64,000 nucleotides of DNA from Serpens sp964410065 (GCA_964410065.1 CAYPFO010000011.1:1-64000); one strand, 5' to 3'. Positions 1 through 8,337 are shown, numbered from the stretch's first letter. Numbers and translations are program-made. Notes: generated by a model from the letters alone, not told the origin.

Positions 1-530
1 ACAGCGAGGTCTGTAGTCGGCCAGAAATACGTGGCTACTTCAGACCATCCCTAACAAAACTAATAATTATCACAACACTCTTAAGCGGCTGCGCAAATTA
101 TGAATATTTGGCAAGCCAACCGGAAGACCCACGGATTACTTTTGGTGATCGCTTTATTGATGCATACCCAAAACAAGGTAGAGCTTTCTCTGTCAACATC
201 TCCGAAACTATAAAATGCGCGGACTTTAAGCGCACAGGTCAACTTTCAACCAACTGGATGGACTTTGCGAAAAGCACAAGAGATATCTATGTGCCCAAAA
301 ACAAAAAAATATCCATAATGGGAAGCCACAGACACCAAATCGGATACACCATCTCCCAGTGCGACACTGGCACAATATCTTTTTACCCAGAAAGCTCTAA
401 GCACTACTCTGCAGACATTCTAATCGTAAACAATAAGTGTGCGGTATCCATAAAAGAAGTACTGCCCGACGGAACTCACTCAGATAATGAAATCAGAACC
501 ATCAGAGAAAAGGCGTGTGTCGAAAAATAA
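1..530 (+). CDS. putative lipoprotein, 5' end cut by window edge
   Basis: The frame is open from the first bases of the window to the TAA at 528-530. The first usable internal start is a TTG at 108, but the codons before it (about 60-107) read as a hydrophobic stretch ending in the lipobox L-S-G-C (Cys codon 90-92), followed by Ala-Asn-Tyr. I therefore infer a lipoprotein whose true start lies left of the window or is a non-ATG codon near base 1. The remaining 140 residues contain several Cys and many Lys and Ser residues and match no family I recognise. The DNA is clearly more AT-rich than the rest of the window, which suggests transfer. Confidence 0.6.
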   Translation, partial: SEVCSRPEIRGYFRPSLTKLIIITTLLSGCANYEYLASQPEDPRITFGDRFIDAYPKQGRAFSVNISETIKCADFKRTGQLSTNWMDFAKSTRDIYVPKNKKISIMGSHRHQIGYTISQCDTGTISFYPESSKHYSADILIVNNKCAVSIKEVLPDGTHSDNEIRTIREKACVEK

Positions 531-556
531 TTAATAAGACTTAAAAGGGACCACTT

Positions 557-577
557 AAAAGGGGACAGATTTATTTA
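557..577. repeat. short AT-tailed repeat motif (AAAAGGGGACAG type)
   Basis: The stretch AAAAGGGGACAGATTTATTT follows the lipoprotein stop codon, just after a partial copy of its start (AAAAGGGACCAC, 543-554). From memory, this motif recurs in many gamma-proteobacterial genomes near small transposase-like genes. It occurs once in full here, so calling it a repeat rests on recall, not on this window. Confidence 0.3.
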
Positions 578-626
578 AATCCGCCTTTTTTGTAAGCCGC
601 TACAAGCCGAACATACAAGGACTCCA

Positions 627-1268
627 ATGCCCGGCATTCACAACGTCACCGCAACCTTCAAGGCCTTTCTGGACGACCTGAGTATCCGCCGTACTGCCGA
701 CCTGCAGCGGCTGTCGCAGCTGAAAAATGGTTTTGAAGGCTGGCTGAAAATCGAGCTTTATCTTTGGCTGATTGCGCAATATGAACTGGAGCTAGACAAC
801 GAGGATGTCGGCCTCGAGTACAAGGTCTGGCTGGACCAGCGACGCAGGCAGATGGACCGGGACACCAAGCAATGCGATGTGTGGGTGCGCGAGGCCAGTG
901 GTCGTGGCTTTCACTACATCGAACTGAAAGTCCCCTTCGCCAATACCAACCAGGGCAAGATGATGCTCAGTGCCTCGGATGACTTCTGGTACATGTCGCG
1001 TTTGCTTGCCAGCAATCAGTCAGTAGCCACCGGCAGCTCCATTCTGCTCGGAGTCGGTTTCACCGATGAGCGCTGGCGTCGGGCAATCGACGAGGCGGTG
1101 GAGTACGCAGGCAACGAGCCGGGTTGCGTGCAGACCGAAGTGGGCAGCCTGACCCTGGTGGCCGAGTTTCCACTGCGCTGGGCGGTGATGACCAAGACCT
1201 ACCTTCAAGGACGTGACAACCTCGGCCTTGCCGAGCGCGCTGAGCTGTCGGCACAACCCGTCGTTTAA
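627..1268 (+). CDS. hypothetical protein with possible PD-(D/E)XK nuclease-like motif
   Basis: 213 residues, ATG start, TAA stop; no family recognised with certainty. The order Glu43 in a helix, Asp84 (Q-C-D-V-W), then Glu99-Leu-Lys101 (Y-I-E-L-K) with hydrophobic beta-like flanks is the spacing expected of a PD-(D/E)XK restriction-endonuclease-like core. This reading is inference. No signal peptide or membrane segment is visible, so it is probably cytoplasmic. It stands alone between the AT-rich lipoprotein and a REP/RAYT locus, an accessory-looking setting. It could instead be a solitary restriction- or defence-related protein or a protein of unknown fold. Confidence 0.6.
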   Translation: MPGIHNVTATFKAFLDDLSIRRTADLQRLSQLKNGFEGWLKIELYLWLIAQYELELDNEDVGLEYKVWLDQRRRQMDRDTKQCDVWVREASGRGFHYIELKVPFANTNQGKMMLSASDDFWYMSRLLASNQSVATGSSILLGVGFTDERWRRAIDEAVEYAGNEPGCVQTEVGSLTLVAEFPLRWAVMTKTYLQGRDNLGLAERAELSAQPVV

Positions 1269-1317
1269 GCAGTTCAGTTTGATCGATCGAGCGTCACTGG
1301 TTAGCCAGTAGCTTGTA

Positions 1318-1547
1318 TCCAGGGTGGAAAACGCTTTGCGGTTTTCCACCCTACGTTCGGAAGCAACGGAGTGACGCATTTGTAGGGTGGACAACGCGTA
1401 GCTAGTCCACCATGCGTAATCTGCGTAACCGCGGCAGCCAATAGCCTGGAGATCCACGGCGGAAAACGCTTCTCGGTTTTCCACCTACGGGTTTGAGCTG
1501 GCATGGCGGATTCGTAGGGTGGACAACGCGCAGCTTGTCCACCATGT
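1318..1547. repeat. REP palindrome cluster upstream of the RAYT gene
   Basis: Four palindromes of two alternating types. Type a (1320-1355 and 1459-1489) reads GGTGGAAAACGCTT, a short loop, then GGTTTTCCACC. Type b (1381-1412 and 1516-1545) reads GTAGGGTGGACAACGCG followed by its complement (TTGTCCACC in the second copy; AGTCCACC with an altered arm in the first). The 5' GTAG next to the stem is the tetranucleotide expected of REPs acted on by RAYT proteins. The same two types recur at 2124-2460 and 4205-4557. No gene lies in this stretch. Confidence 0.85.
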
Positions 1548-1580
1548 TTGCAGTCCCCGCATGCTCAAGGACGAGACGCC

Positions 1581-2111
1581 ATGCCCGACTACCGCCGTGC
1601 CCGGGTGCCTGGCGCCACCTATTTCTTCACCGTGAATCTGCATAACCGCAGCAGTGATTTACTGATCCGCGAAGTCGCGTTGCTTCGCGATACGGTTCGG
1701 GCCACCAAAGCTCGTCATCCTTTCCATATCGATGCCTGGGTAGTGTTGCCCGAACATATGCACTGCCTGTGGACGCTACCGCCCGGCGATGCCAACTTCG
1801 CACTGCGCTGGAAGGTGATTAAATTCGCCTTCGCCAAACGTCTGCCAATCACCGAGACGCTCACCGCAACGCAACAACGACGCGGCGAGCGAGGCATCTG
1901 GCAGCGGCGCTATTGGGAACACCTGATCCGTGACGAAGAGGACTATCAACGCCACTTCGACTACATCCATTACAACCCACTGAAACACGGCCACGTGCAA
2001 CGACTGGTGGATTGGCCCTATTCGAGTTTTCATCGGGCTGTGGCGATGGGTATTTACGCTGAGGACTGGTGCGGTGACCCATCGTTGGATGAGAACGGCT
2101 ATGGGGAGTAG
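1581..2111 (+). CDS. REP-associated tyrosine transposase (RAYT, Y1 HUH family)
   Basis: 176 residues from the ATG at 1581, which begins M-P-D-Y-R-R-A; an upstream ATG at 1548 adds 11 unlikely residues. The HUH-type metal site appears as H-M-H in L-P-E-H-M-H-C-L-W, and the catalytic tyrosine region as Y-I-H-Y-N-P-L-K-H-G after Y-W-E-H-L-I-R-D-E-E-D, all typical of IS200-like Y1 transposases of the RAYT type. These proteins nick single-stranded DNA at REP palindromes. REPs of two types flank the gene on both sides, as expected of a REP-producing unit. Its last ~98 nt plus the adjoining REP are repeated twice more directly downstream. Confidence 0.9.
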   Translation: MPDYRRARVPGATYFFTVNLHNRSSDLLIREVALLRDTVRATKARHPFHIDAWVVLPEHMHCLWTLPPGDANFALRWKVIKFAFAKRLPITETLTATQQRRGERGIWQRRYWEHLIRDEEDYQRHFDYIHYNPLKHGHVQRLVDWPYSSFHRAVAMGIYAEDWCGDPSLDENGYGE

Positions 2112-2461
2112 TTGTGCTGCTGGTGGAAAACGCTTCGCGGTTTTCCACCCTACGAACTGAAACACGGCCCTATTCGAGTTTTCATCGGGCTGTGGCGATG
2201 GGTATTTACGATGAGGACTGGTGCGGCGACCCATCGTTGGATGAGAACGGCTATGGGGAGTAGTTGTGCTGCTGGTGGAAAACGCTTCGCGGTTTTTCAC
2301 CCTACGAACTGAAACACGGCCCTATTAGAGTTTTCATCGGGCTGTGGCGATGGGTATTTACGCTGAGGACTGGTGTGGTGGCCCATCGTTGGATGAGAAC
2401 GGCTACGGGGAGTGCCTTGGGCTGCTGGTGGAAAACGCTTCGCGGTTTTCCACCCTACGAA
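2014..2461 (+). repeat. 152-bp tandem repeat made of the RAYT gene 3' end plus a REP
   Basis: Three units begin with GGCCCTATT at 2014, 2166 and 2318, an exact 152-bp period. Each holds about 98 nt of RAYT 3' coding sequence, including the in-frame stop region, and about 54 nt with one REP (type a). Unit 1 is the real gene end. Units 2 and 3 differ by a few substitutions (for example TTCGAG to TTAGAG), and unit 3 ends differently, GAGTGCC instead of GAGTAG. Units 2 and 3 have no start codon and are not genes. Confidence 0.9.
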
Positions 2462-2586
2462 CTTCGCAACACTCCATTTTTGTTCGTTCCTGCTCTCCCC
2501 ATGAGAACGCAGTTCTCGACGCTCCGGCGTCCGCGGCAATGCCCGGACGTGAACGCAAACTATTCCCTCCAACGAACCGCGCGAAC

Positions 2587-2886
2587 TCAAGAAATATCGA
2601 TCTGGTATCGGAACCCCTCGGCCCCGGCGCGGGACAGCCGGTATTCCAGTGGGGAGCGATCGTAGCCCAGGGCTGTGCGTTCGATGGTGACCACGGGTGA
2701 GCCCTCGGCAACCGAAAGGGTCTTGGCCATGGCGCTATCGGCTGCACCGACGGTGAGGGTTTCCTTGGCGGAGGCGATGCGTTGCCCGCACTGCTCTTCG
2801 TAAAACGGGTAGAGCAATTCACCAAAATCGTCGGCGTCGATATCCAGCAATGCGCCGAAGCGTGAAGCAGGGATTTCGCCACTCAA
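2587..2886 (-). pseudogene. GntR-family regulator remnant, UTRA domain only
   Basis: On the minus strand the reading frame ends at TGA 2587-2589. From about I-P-A-S-R-F onward it gives roughly 95 residues with the pattern of the ligand-binding UTRA domain of HutC/FadR-like GntR regulators: an I-P-A-S-R-F-G-A-L-L segment, then S-P-V-V-T-I-E-R-T-A and a final Y-R-L-S-R-x-x-x-E-G-F-R-Y. The winged-helix DNA-binding half is absent. The frame continues past 2886, but that part is antisense of the neighbouring chemoreceptor. The gene is therefore truncated at its 5' end and should be inactive. Confidence 0.75.
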
Positions 2887-4131
2887 GTAGCAGTCACCAA
2901 ACAAGCACTCGACGGTTACCTGGTCGCACTCGAGGCCGTCGTGGCCCAGACCGAGGCAATTGCCACGGCACGCCAGGAAATGGCGAATCAGACCACGGAG
3001 ATTAACCGTCTTGGCATGGCGTTGGCCCAAGCCCAGGACGCGTTACTTGAGGAAGATATTGCGCAAGCTCGACTCACCCAGCTCACGGTTGCGACCCTGG
3101 CCTTGCTGATCGGACTCTTCGCTGCATGGCAGATCACCCGGCAGATCACTCAGCCTCTGGCCGCGACGCTGGCGGTGGTCAGGAATATCGCTGCGGGTAA
3201 TTTGACCGACCAGCGCCACATTTCGCGCAAAGACGAAATTGGCGCGTTGCAGCAGGGCGTAATGAGCATGGCGGCGACCCTGCGCGAGCTCATCGGGGGC
3301 ATTCGCGACAGCGTCACGCAAATGGCCAGTGCCGCCGAGCAGCTGTCAGGCGTGACCGAGCAGACCAGCGTCGGCATGAACGCTCAGAAGGTCGAAACTG
3401 ACCAGGCCGCCACGGCCATGCACGAGATGTCCGCCACGGTGCAGGAAGTGGCACGCAATGCCGAACATGCTTACCAAGCGGCCAGCGATGCCGATCGCGA
3501 AGCCCGTGCGGGCGACGCGGTGGTCAGCGAAGCTATCCAGCAGATCGAGCGCCTGGCCGACGAGATGCTCCGCTCTACCGACGCCATGGCCAAGCTGGAA
3601 TCGGAAAGCAAACGCATCGGCAGCGTCATGGATGTGATCAAAACAGTGGCCGAGCAAACCAACCTGCTGGCGCTCAACGCGGCCATCGAGGCAGCCCGTG
3701 CGGGTGAAGCGGGACGCGGTTTCGCGGTGGTGGCCGACGAAGTGCGTGGCCTGGCACAGCGGACCCAGAACTCCACCGAAGAGATCGAACAGTTGGTCGC
3801 CGCGCTGCATCAGGGAACGCAGCAGGTTGCCGGTGCGATGCACAATAGCCACAGCCTGACCGAAAGCAGCGTCGCACTTACCCGCAAGGCCGGGCTGTCG
3901 CTCACTCACATCACCGCCAAGGTCTCGAATATCCAGGCGATGAACCAACAGATCGCCACCGCTGCCGAAGAGCAAAGCGCCGTGGCCGAGGAGATCAGCC
4001 GCAGCGTGATCAATGTGCGCGACATCGCCGAGCAGACCGCTACGTCCAGCGATGAAACCGCTGCCTCAAGCATCGAACTGGCCCGCCTGGGTAATGAACT
4101 GCAGGCCATGGTCAGTCGCTTCCGCATCTAG
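2881..4131 (+). pseudogene. methyl-accepting chemotaxis protein, 5' truncated
   Basis: Chemoreceptor-like sequence starts at about 2881 with no ATG; the first plausible start is a GTG at 2941 (396 residues). What remains is a stub of the sensor domain, one membrane segment (about residues 47-66 from the GTG), a HAMP domain and a full cytoplasmic signalling domain. Its hairpin tip (E-Q-T-N-L-L-A-L-N-A-A-I-E-A-A-R-A-G-E) lies near residues 238-256. The first transmembrane helix and most of the periplasmic sensor are missing. It abuts the GntR remnant head to head, which suggests one deletion took both 5' ends. A short product might still be made and could influence the chemotaxis array, but I treat it as broken. 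Confidence 0.75.
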
Positions 4132-4204
4132 GGCTATTGAGGTCGTTTCCACGCTCCGCGTGGGAACGCAGCGCAGCCCTTGGCGCTCCGACGTTTACCG
4201 GGCC

Positions 4205-4557
4205 GGCGGAAAACGCTTCGCGGTTTTCCACCCTACGGGTTCGAGCCGGCATGGCGGGATTCATAGGGTGGACAACGCACAGCTTGTCCACCAGTGATCG
4301 TTGCCACACCACGCGTGAATGCAGCCCTCGACGCTCCGGCGTCCACCGGTAATGCCGGCATACCGGCGGAAAACGCTTCGCGGTTTTCCACCCTACGGGT
4401 TCGAGCCGGCATGGCGGGATACATAGGGTGGACAACGCGCAGCTTGTCCACCAGTGATCGTTGCCACACCGCGTGAATGCAGCCCTCGACGCTCCGGCGC
4501 CCACCGGTAATGCCTGCATACCATGGCGGAAAACGCTTCGCGGTTTTCCACCCTACG
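4205..4557. repeat. REP array with 160-bp higher-order period
   Basis: Type-a palindromes start at 4205, 4365 and 4525 (each GGCGGAAAACGCTTCG), exactly 160 bp apart. Between them sit type-b palindromes (4265-4293 and 4424-4453) and a conserved spacer that includes ATGCAGCCCTCGACGCTCC. So the unit is REP-a, spacer, REP-b, spacer, present 2.2 times. The motif CCACGCTCCGCGTGG at 4149-4163 just upstream is a further, shorter palindrome of another type. No gene lies in 4132-4625. Confidence 0.85.
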
Positions 4558-4625
4558 AACTGTGCTGCCTGAACGCCCGGTACAATGGCTCTCTTTGCCG
4601 TACCGTCCCGGAGCCGCCGCCCTTC

Positions 4626-5318
4626 ATGTTTACCCTCGCCCACCTGGACACCCCGCCGCCTGAATCTCTCAACGCCCAGGTGCTGCAGATGGTGGTGGAT
4701 TACCTGAGCGATATCAGCCCGGTGTCGCTGACGCCCAGCAACCCGCTGTATCAGCTGTATCAGTACGTGGTGGGCTACGAGGTACATCTCTACTTGCAAA
4801 GCATGGACGGCGCCCAGCCCGGCCAACCCAAGCTGATGCTGGCGCTGGACGATGAAGACCCAGCCCGCGTGCTGGGTTTTACCCTGTACCTGCCCTATGT
4901 GGACGACCCGGATGCCTGCGCGCTGGTGTACCTGGCGGTGCAGGCCAGCCACCGCCGAAGTGGAATCGGCAGTGCGATGGTGGCGGAAATGGTGGCCCGC
5001 TATCCCCATGCCCAGGTGGCGTGCGTGGCTGGCAAGGCGCCGTTCTTCGAGGCGCTGGGCTTTCATGCCCTCGCCGCCCACGGCCCACAGGTGTTGATGA
5101 ATACTCGCCGCGAAGCCAGCCCCGGCACCGTGGCCGTGCAGGATCTGGAACCCATCTACCGCTCCACCGAGGTGTGCCAGATTCACACCTACCTGTTGAA
5201 ACAGCACGGCCAGAAGGCCATGGGCGACGCTGAACGAAAACGCGACCGCCTGCTCGACCAACTGGCCCGACAGGCCCAGGCCTATGTGAGCGAACGGCAG
5301 ACGCCGCGCTTGCATTGA
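4626..5318 (+). CDS. GNAT family N-acetyltransferase
   Basis: 230 residues from the ATG at 4626. The frame is open much further upstream, but that part lies in the REP array. The acetyl-CoA binding motif of the GNAT fold is visible at about residues 104-121 (V-Q-A-S-H-R-R-S-G-I-G-S-A-M), followed by A-P-F-F-E-A-L-G-F typical of GNAT motif B. The ~100-residue N-terminal part and ~60-residue C-terminal helical part are outside the core; the substrate cannot be told. It stands alone between a REP array and a palindrome. Confidence 0.75.
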   Translation: MFTLAHLDTPPPESLNAQVLQMVVDYLSDISPVSLTPSNPLYQLYQYVVGYEVHLYLQSMDGAQPGQPKLMLALDDEDPARVLGFTLYLPYVDDPDACALVYLAVQASHRRSGIGSAMVAEMVARYPHAQVACVAGKAPFFEALGFHALAAHGPQVLMNTRREASPGTVAVQDLEPIYRSTEVCQIHTYLLKQHGQKAMGDAERKRDRLLDQLARQAQAYVSERQTPRLH

Positions 5319-5328
5319 CGGCCCCGTA

Positions 5329-5361
5329 GATCGCTCCCACGCTCCGCGTGGGAGCGATCAT
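5329..5361. repeat. GC-rich palindrome after the GNAT gene
   Basis: GATCGCTCCCACGC and GCGTGGGAGCGATC form a long perfect stem around the loop TCC. It begins about 12 nt after the stop codon and could act as a terminator-like structure or REP, although no T-run follows. It shares the CCACGCTCCGCGTGG core seen at 4149-4163. Confidence 0.7.
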
Positions 5362-5482
5362 GATTCCCGGCAACGAGCCTCAGAAACCCATGCCGTTCGG
5401 TCAACACTCATTTACCACTCCCCGGCTGTTTCACGCGGTTATGCGCCGCTAATCTGCCGCCATCCTTTTTTACGAGCCCCCC

Positions 5483-6070
5483 ATGAAAAACGTTCTACTC
5501 CTCAACGGCGGTAAGCCATTCGCGCACTCCAAGGGCCAGTACAACACGACGTTGCACGAGGCGGCAGCGGCCTTCTTTGACCGTGCCGGGTTCGACATCC
5601 GCACCACCGAGATCGAGGCCGGCTACGACGTCGCAGCCGAGGTGCAGAAAATCCTCTGGGCCGATGTGGTGATTTACCAGATGCCGGGCTGGTGGATGGG
5701 CGCGCCCTGGACAGTCAAGCAGTACCTGGATGAAGTATTCACCGCCGGCCACGGCAGCCTCTACACCAGCGACGGCCGCACCCGTTCGGACGCCTCGCAG
5801 AAGTACGGCAGCGGCGGCCTGGTGCAGAACAAGCGCTACATGCTGTCGCTGACCTGGAACGCCCCACAGCAAGCCTTCGACGACCCCAGCGATTTCTTCG
5901 AAGCCAAGGGCGTGGACGCCGTGTATTTCCCATTCCACAAGGCCAACGAATTCCTGGGCATGCGCGCGCTGCCGACCTTCCTGTGCACCGACGTGATCAA
6001 GCAACCGGACATCGAGCGAGACGTTGCCCGCTATCAGCAACACCTGGCTGAGGTGTTTGGAGCGAACTAA
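5483..6070 (+). CDS. mdaB: NAD(P)H quinone oxidoreductase MdaB
   Basis: 195 residues, the usual length of MdaB, a flavodoxin-fold quinone reductase that gives two-electron reduction of quinones in the cytoplasm and protects against redox-cycling stress. The N-terminal flavin-binding segment L-L-L-N-G-G-K, the central Y-Q-M-P-G-W-W-M-G-A-P-W and the C-terminal F-L-G-M-R-A-L-P-T-F are characteristic. It is monocistronic, with a terminator-like hairpin after the stop codon. Confidence 0.93.
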   Translation: MKNVLLLNGGKPFAHSKGQYNTTLHEAAAAFFDRAGFDIRTTEIEAGYDVAAEVQKILWADVVIYQMPGWWMGAPWTVKQYLDEVFTAGHGSLYTSDGRTRSDASQKYGSGGLVQNKRYMLSLTWNAPQQAFDDPSDFFEAKGVDAVYFPFHKANEFLGMRALPTFLCTDVIKQPDIERDVARYQQHLAEVFGAN

Positions 6071-6088
6071 AACCCAAGACGCGCACCA

Positions 6089-6121
6089 CAAAAGGGGCCT
6101 GCCACACGGCAAGCCCTTTTT
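6089..6121 (+). terminator. rho-independent terminator after mdaB
   Basis: AAAAGGGGCCTGCC, loop ACAC, GGCAAGCCCTTTTT forms an imperfect stem ending in a T-run, 20 nt after the mdaB stop codon. Confidence 0.7.
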
Positions 6122-6233
6122 GATTATTCCTTCACTACACACCGCGTCCCGCCGGCCTGCCGGCCTGCCAAACGCCACGATAAACAGCCGCCCGAAATAG
6201 CGCGGCGTGGCTATACGTCTCTCGATTCGCAAC

Positions 6234-6252
6234 GTAAACTATTCGCATTTGC
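6234..6252. promoter_or_regulatory. possible Fur box upstream of the two-component system
   Basis: GTAAACTATTCGCATTTGC matches the 19-bp Fur consensus at 10 positions by eye and has the ATTCGCATTTGC half common in pseudomonad Fur sites. It ends 20 nt before the start codon at 6273. It fits iron control of the uptake cluster but is only a pattern match. Confidence 0.4.
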
Positions 6253-6272
6253 AACAGAATGCATCTGCCTCC

Positions 6273-6980
6273 ATGCCCGCCACTTACGCCAGCACCCGCC
6301 AGATTCTCGCCATCGAAGACGACACCGTTTTAAGCAACCACCTGAAGACCTCGCTGGAGCAGCAAGGTTTTCAGGTCACGGTGGCCAATGACGGCAATAC
6401 GGGGCTATCGCTGGCCTTTCAGCGCACCTATGACCTGATCTTGCTCGATGTGCTGCTGCCAGCGCTGGATGGCTTGAGCCTGCTCACCCGCCTGCGGGCG
6501 GAACGCGGTACGCCGGTATTGATGATGTCGGCCCTCAACGATGAAACCCACCGGATACAGGGCTTCGATGCCGGCGCGGATGATTACCTGCCCAAGCCGT
6601 TCAGCCTTGATGAACTCAAGGTGCGCATGTACGCCATCCTGCGGCGCGTGGCCTATGAGCGTGCCCAGCCGCAGCCGGCGCCCAGCGGCCCGCTGCTGTT
6701 CGATGACGAGCGCTGCGATCTGGCGTTTCAGGGCGAATGGGCCGGGCTGACGCCGACGGAATATCGCCTGCTGCACCTGCTTTACAACGCCGCCGGCGAG
6801 CTGTTGAGCAAGCCCTACCTGTATCAACAGGTGCTGCATCGCGGTTATTCGCAGCACGACCGCAGCCTGGACATGCACATCAGCAACATCCGCCGCAAAC
6901 TCGCCCATGCCCAGGTCAGCTGCATCCAGCTGGAAGCGGTGTGGGGCAAGGGCTACCTGCTCAGGCAGCAGTTTCATTGA
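6273..6980 (+). CDS. OmpR-family response regulator (iron-uptake two-component system)
   Basis: 235 residues from ATG 6273; an upstream in-frame ATG at 6207 would add 22 residues that overlap the candidate Fur box. The receiver domain has the acidic pair E-D-D, the phospho-acceptor Asp59 (L-I-L-L-D-V-L-L-P) and K-P-F near residue 110. It is followed by a winged-helix DNA-binding domain (L-T-P-T-E-Y-R-L-L; D-M-H-I-S-N-I-R-R-K-L). The stop codon shares one base with the kinase start. Placed directly before a kinase and a catecholate-type TonB receptor, it resembles PfeR/PirR, which activate ferric-siderophore receptors; that assignment is inferred from context. Confidence 0.88.
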   Translation: MPATYASTRQILAIEDDTVLSNHLKTSLEQQGFQVTVANDGNTGLSLAFQRTYDLILLDVLLPALDGLSLLTRLRAERGTPVLMMSALNDETHRIQGFDAGADDYLPKPFSLDELKVRMYAILRRVAYERAQPQPAPSGPLLFDDERCDLAFQGEWAGLTPTEYRLLHLLYNAAGELLSKPYLYQQVLHRGYSQHDRSLDMHISNIRRKLAHAQVSCIQLEAVWGKGYLLRQQFH

Positions 6981-8311
6981 TGCACACACGCCATTCGCTG
7001 TTCTGGAAACTGGCGGCACTGGTGATCAGTTTCTGCCTGGCCATGATCGGCGTCAGCCATGCCATCGGCGAACACATCAATCGCCAGACGTCCTACCTCT
7101 CGGAGCACGCGCGCGACGCACTGCGCGACTATGCCCGCGAAGCCCAGCGCGCACTGGAGGCTGGCGAGCCGGCGCTGGGCGCGTGGCTGGCGGCCTTTCA
7201 GCAGCGGGAGAACGTCTGGGCCACAGTGATCGATGAGAATCTGCAGCCGGTAAGCAGCCTCGCGCTCCCCGCCCGCGAACGACGACGCCTGTCACGGGCC
7301 CGTCCGCTGGATGCTGGCATGAGCCGGCGCGCCCTGCCGCAACCGCTGGTGTCCGCACCGGTCGGCCATCAAGGGCATCAGTTGATCCTGCACGTACCGG
7401 AACGCTTTATGCCGTGGAAGCATCACGCCCTGCTGACGCTGGTGAACCTGTACCTGTTCCCGGTGCTGTTGTCGCTGCTGTTCTGTGTGCTGCTGTATTC
7501 GCTGTTGATGACACCGCTGCGCCAGCTCCGGCAGCAGTCCATAGCGCTGCGCGACGACCCGATGGCAACCCTGTTGTCCCCGGCGCTAGCCCAGCGCCGC
7601 GATGAAATCGGTGAGCTGGCCCGCTCGCTGGATTACCTCACCCAGCGCCTGCGCCATTCCGTGACGCACCAGCGCCAGTTGCTGCGTGACCTCTCCCATG
7701 AGTTGCGCACCCCGCTCAGTCGCTTGCGGGTGGCCTGCGAAACCCCGCTGTCCAGCGAAGACCTGCGCCAGCGCCTGGAGCGTGAAGTGAACGATATGCA
7801 GCGCCTGGTGGATGCGGTGCTGGAGCTGGCGTGGCTGGACAGTGAGCATCCCGAGTTCCCCTGCGCAGCCGTCGACGTGCAAGCCCTGTGGGATGTGCTG
7901 TGCGAAGACGCCTGCTTCGAATCCGGCTGGAGCCGAGCACGCCTGCCCGCTCAGGTGCCGGACGATTGCCGCGTGCTGGCCAACCTCAACACCCTGGCCC
8001 ATGCCATGGAGAACATCCTGCGCAACGCCATTCGCCATTCCCCACCGCTGGGAATGGTACGCCTCTCGGCGCAGCGTTCGGGCGAGCACTGGCAGTTGTG
8101 CATCGCCGATCAAGGCCCCGGCGTCCCCGAGGCTGAACTCGACACCATCTTCCAGCCCTTCACTCGCCTGAATGCCTCACGCCCGGGCGGCGAGGGCTAC
8201 GGCCTAGGCCTGACCATCGCTCAACGCCTGATCCACCTACAAGGTGGCTCCCTGCATGCCCGCAACGGCAACCCCGGTCTGCAGCAGGTCATTCGTCTGC
8301 AATCTGTATAG
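6980..8311 (+). CDS. sensor histidine kinase (iron-uptake two-component system)
   Basis: 443 residues; the ATG at 6980 overlaps the regulator's TGA by one base, so the two are translationally coupled. It has a first membrane helix (about residues 12-30), a periplasmic region of ~125 residues, a second helix, a HAMP segment, and a HisKA box with phospho-acceptor His240 (D-L-S-H-E-L-R-T-P-L). The HATPase domain follows, with N-I-L-R-N-A-I-R-H, D-Q-G-P-G-V-P and G-Y-G-L-G-L. Length and layout match PfeS/PirS-like kinases. The ligand is unknown; a ferric siderophore in the periplasm is the likely cue by analogy. Confidence 0.88.
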   Translation: MHTRHSLFWKLAALVISFCLAMIGVSHAIGEHINRQTSYLSEHARDALRDYAREAQRALEAGEPALGAWLAAFQQRENVWATVIDENLQPVSSLALPARERRRLSRARPLDAGMSRRALPQPLVSAPVGHQGHQLILHVPERFMPWKHHALLTLVNLYLFPVLLSLLFCVLLYSLLMTPLRQLRQQSIALRDDPMATLLSPALAQRRDEIGELARSLDYLTQRLRHSVTHQRQLLRDLSHELRTPLSRLRVACETPLSSEDLRQRLEREVNDMQRLVDAVLELAWLDSEHPEFPCAAVDVQALWDVLCEDACFESGWSRARLPAQVPDDCRVLANLNTLAHAMENILRNAIRHSPPLGMVRLSAQRSGEHWQLCIADQGPGVPEAELDTIFQPFTRLNASRPGGEGYGLGLTIAQRLIHLQGGSLHARNGNPGLQQVIRLQSV

Positions 8312-8337
8312 ATTGTAAATGAGCTTTACTCGCACTT

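Noticed and set aside
1318..2461. CRISPR-like array
   Set aside because: Repeats are long palindromes with repeated, not unique, spacers; no cas genes in the window.
2112..2665. Plus-strand frames across the RAYT tail repeats
   Set aside because: They run through repeat units in a non-RAYT frame and have no independent start signal.
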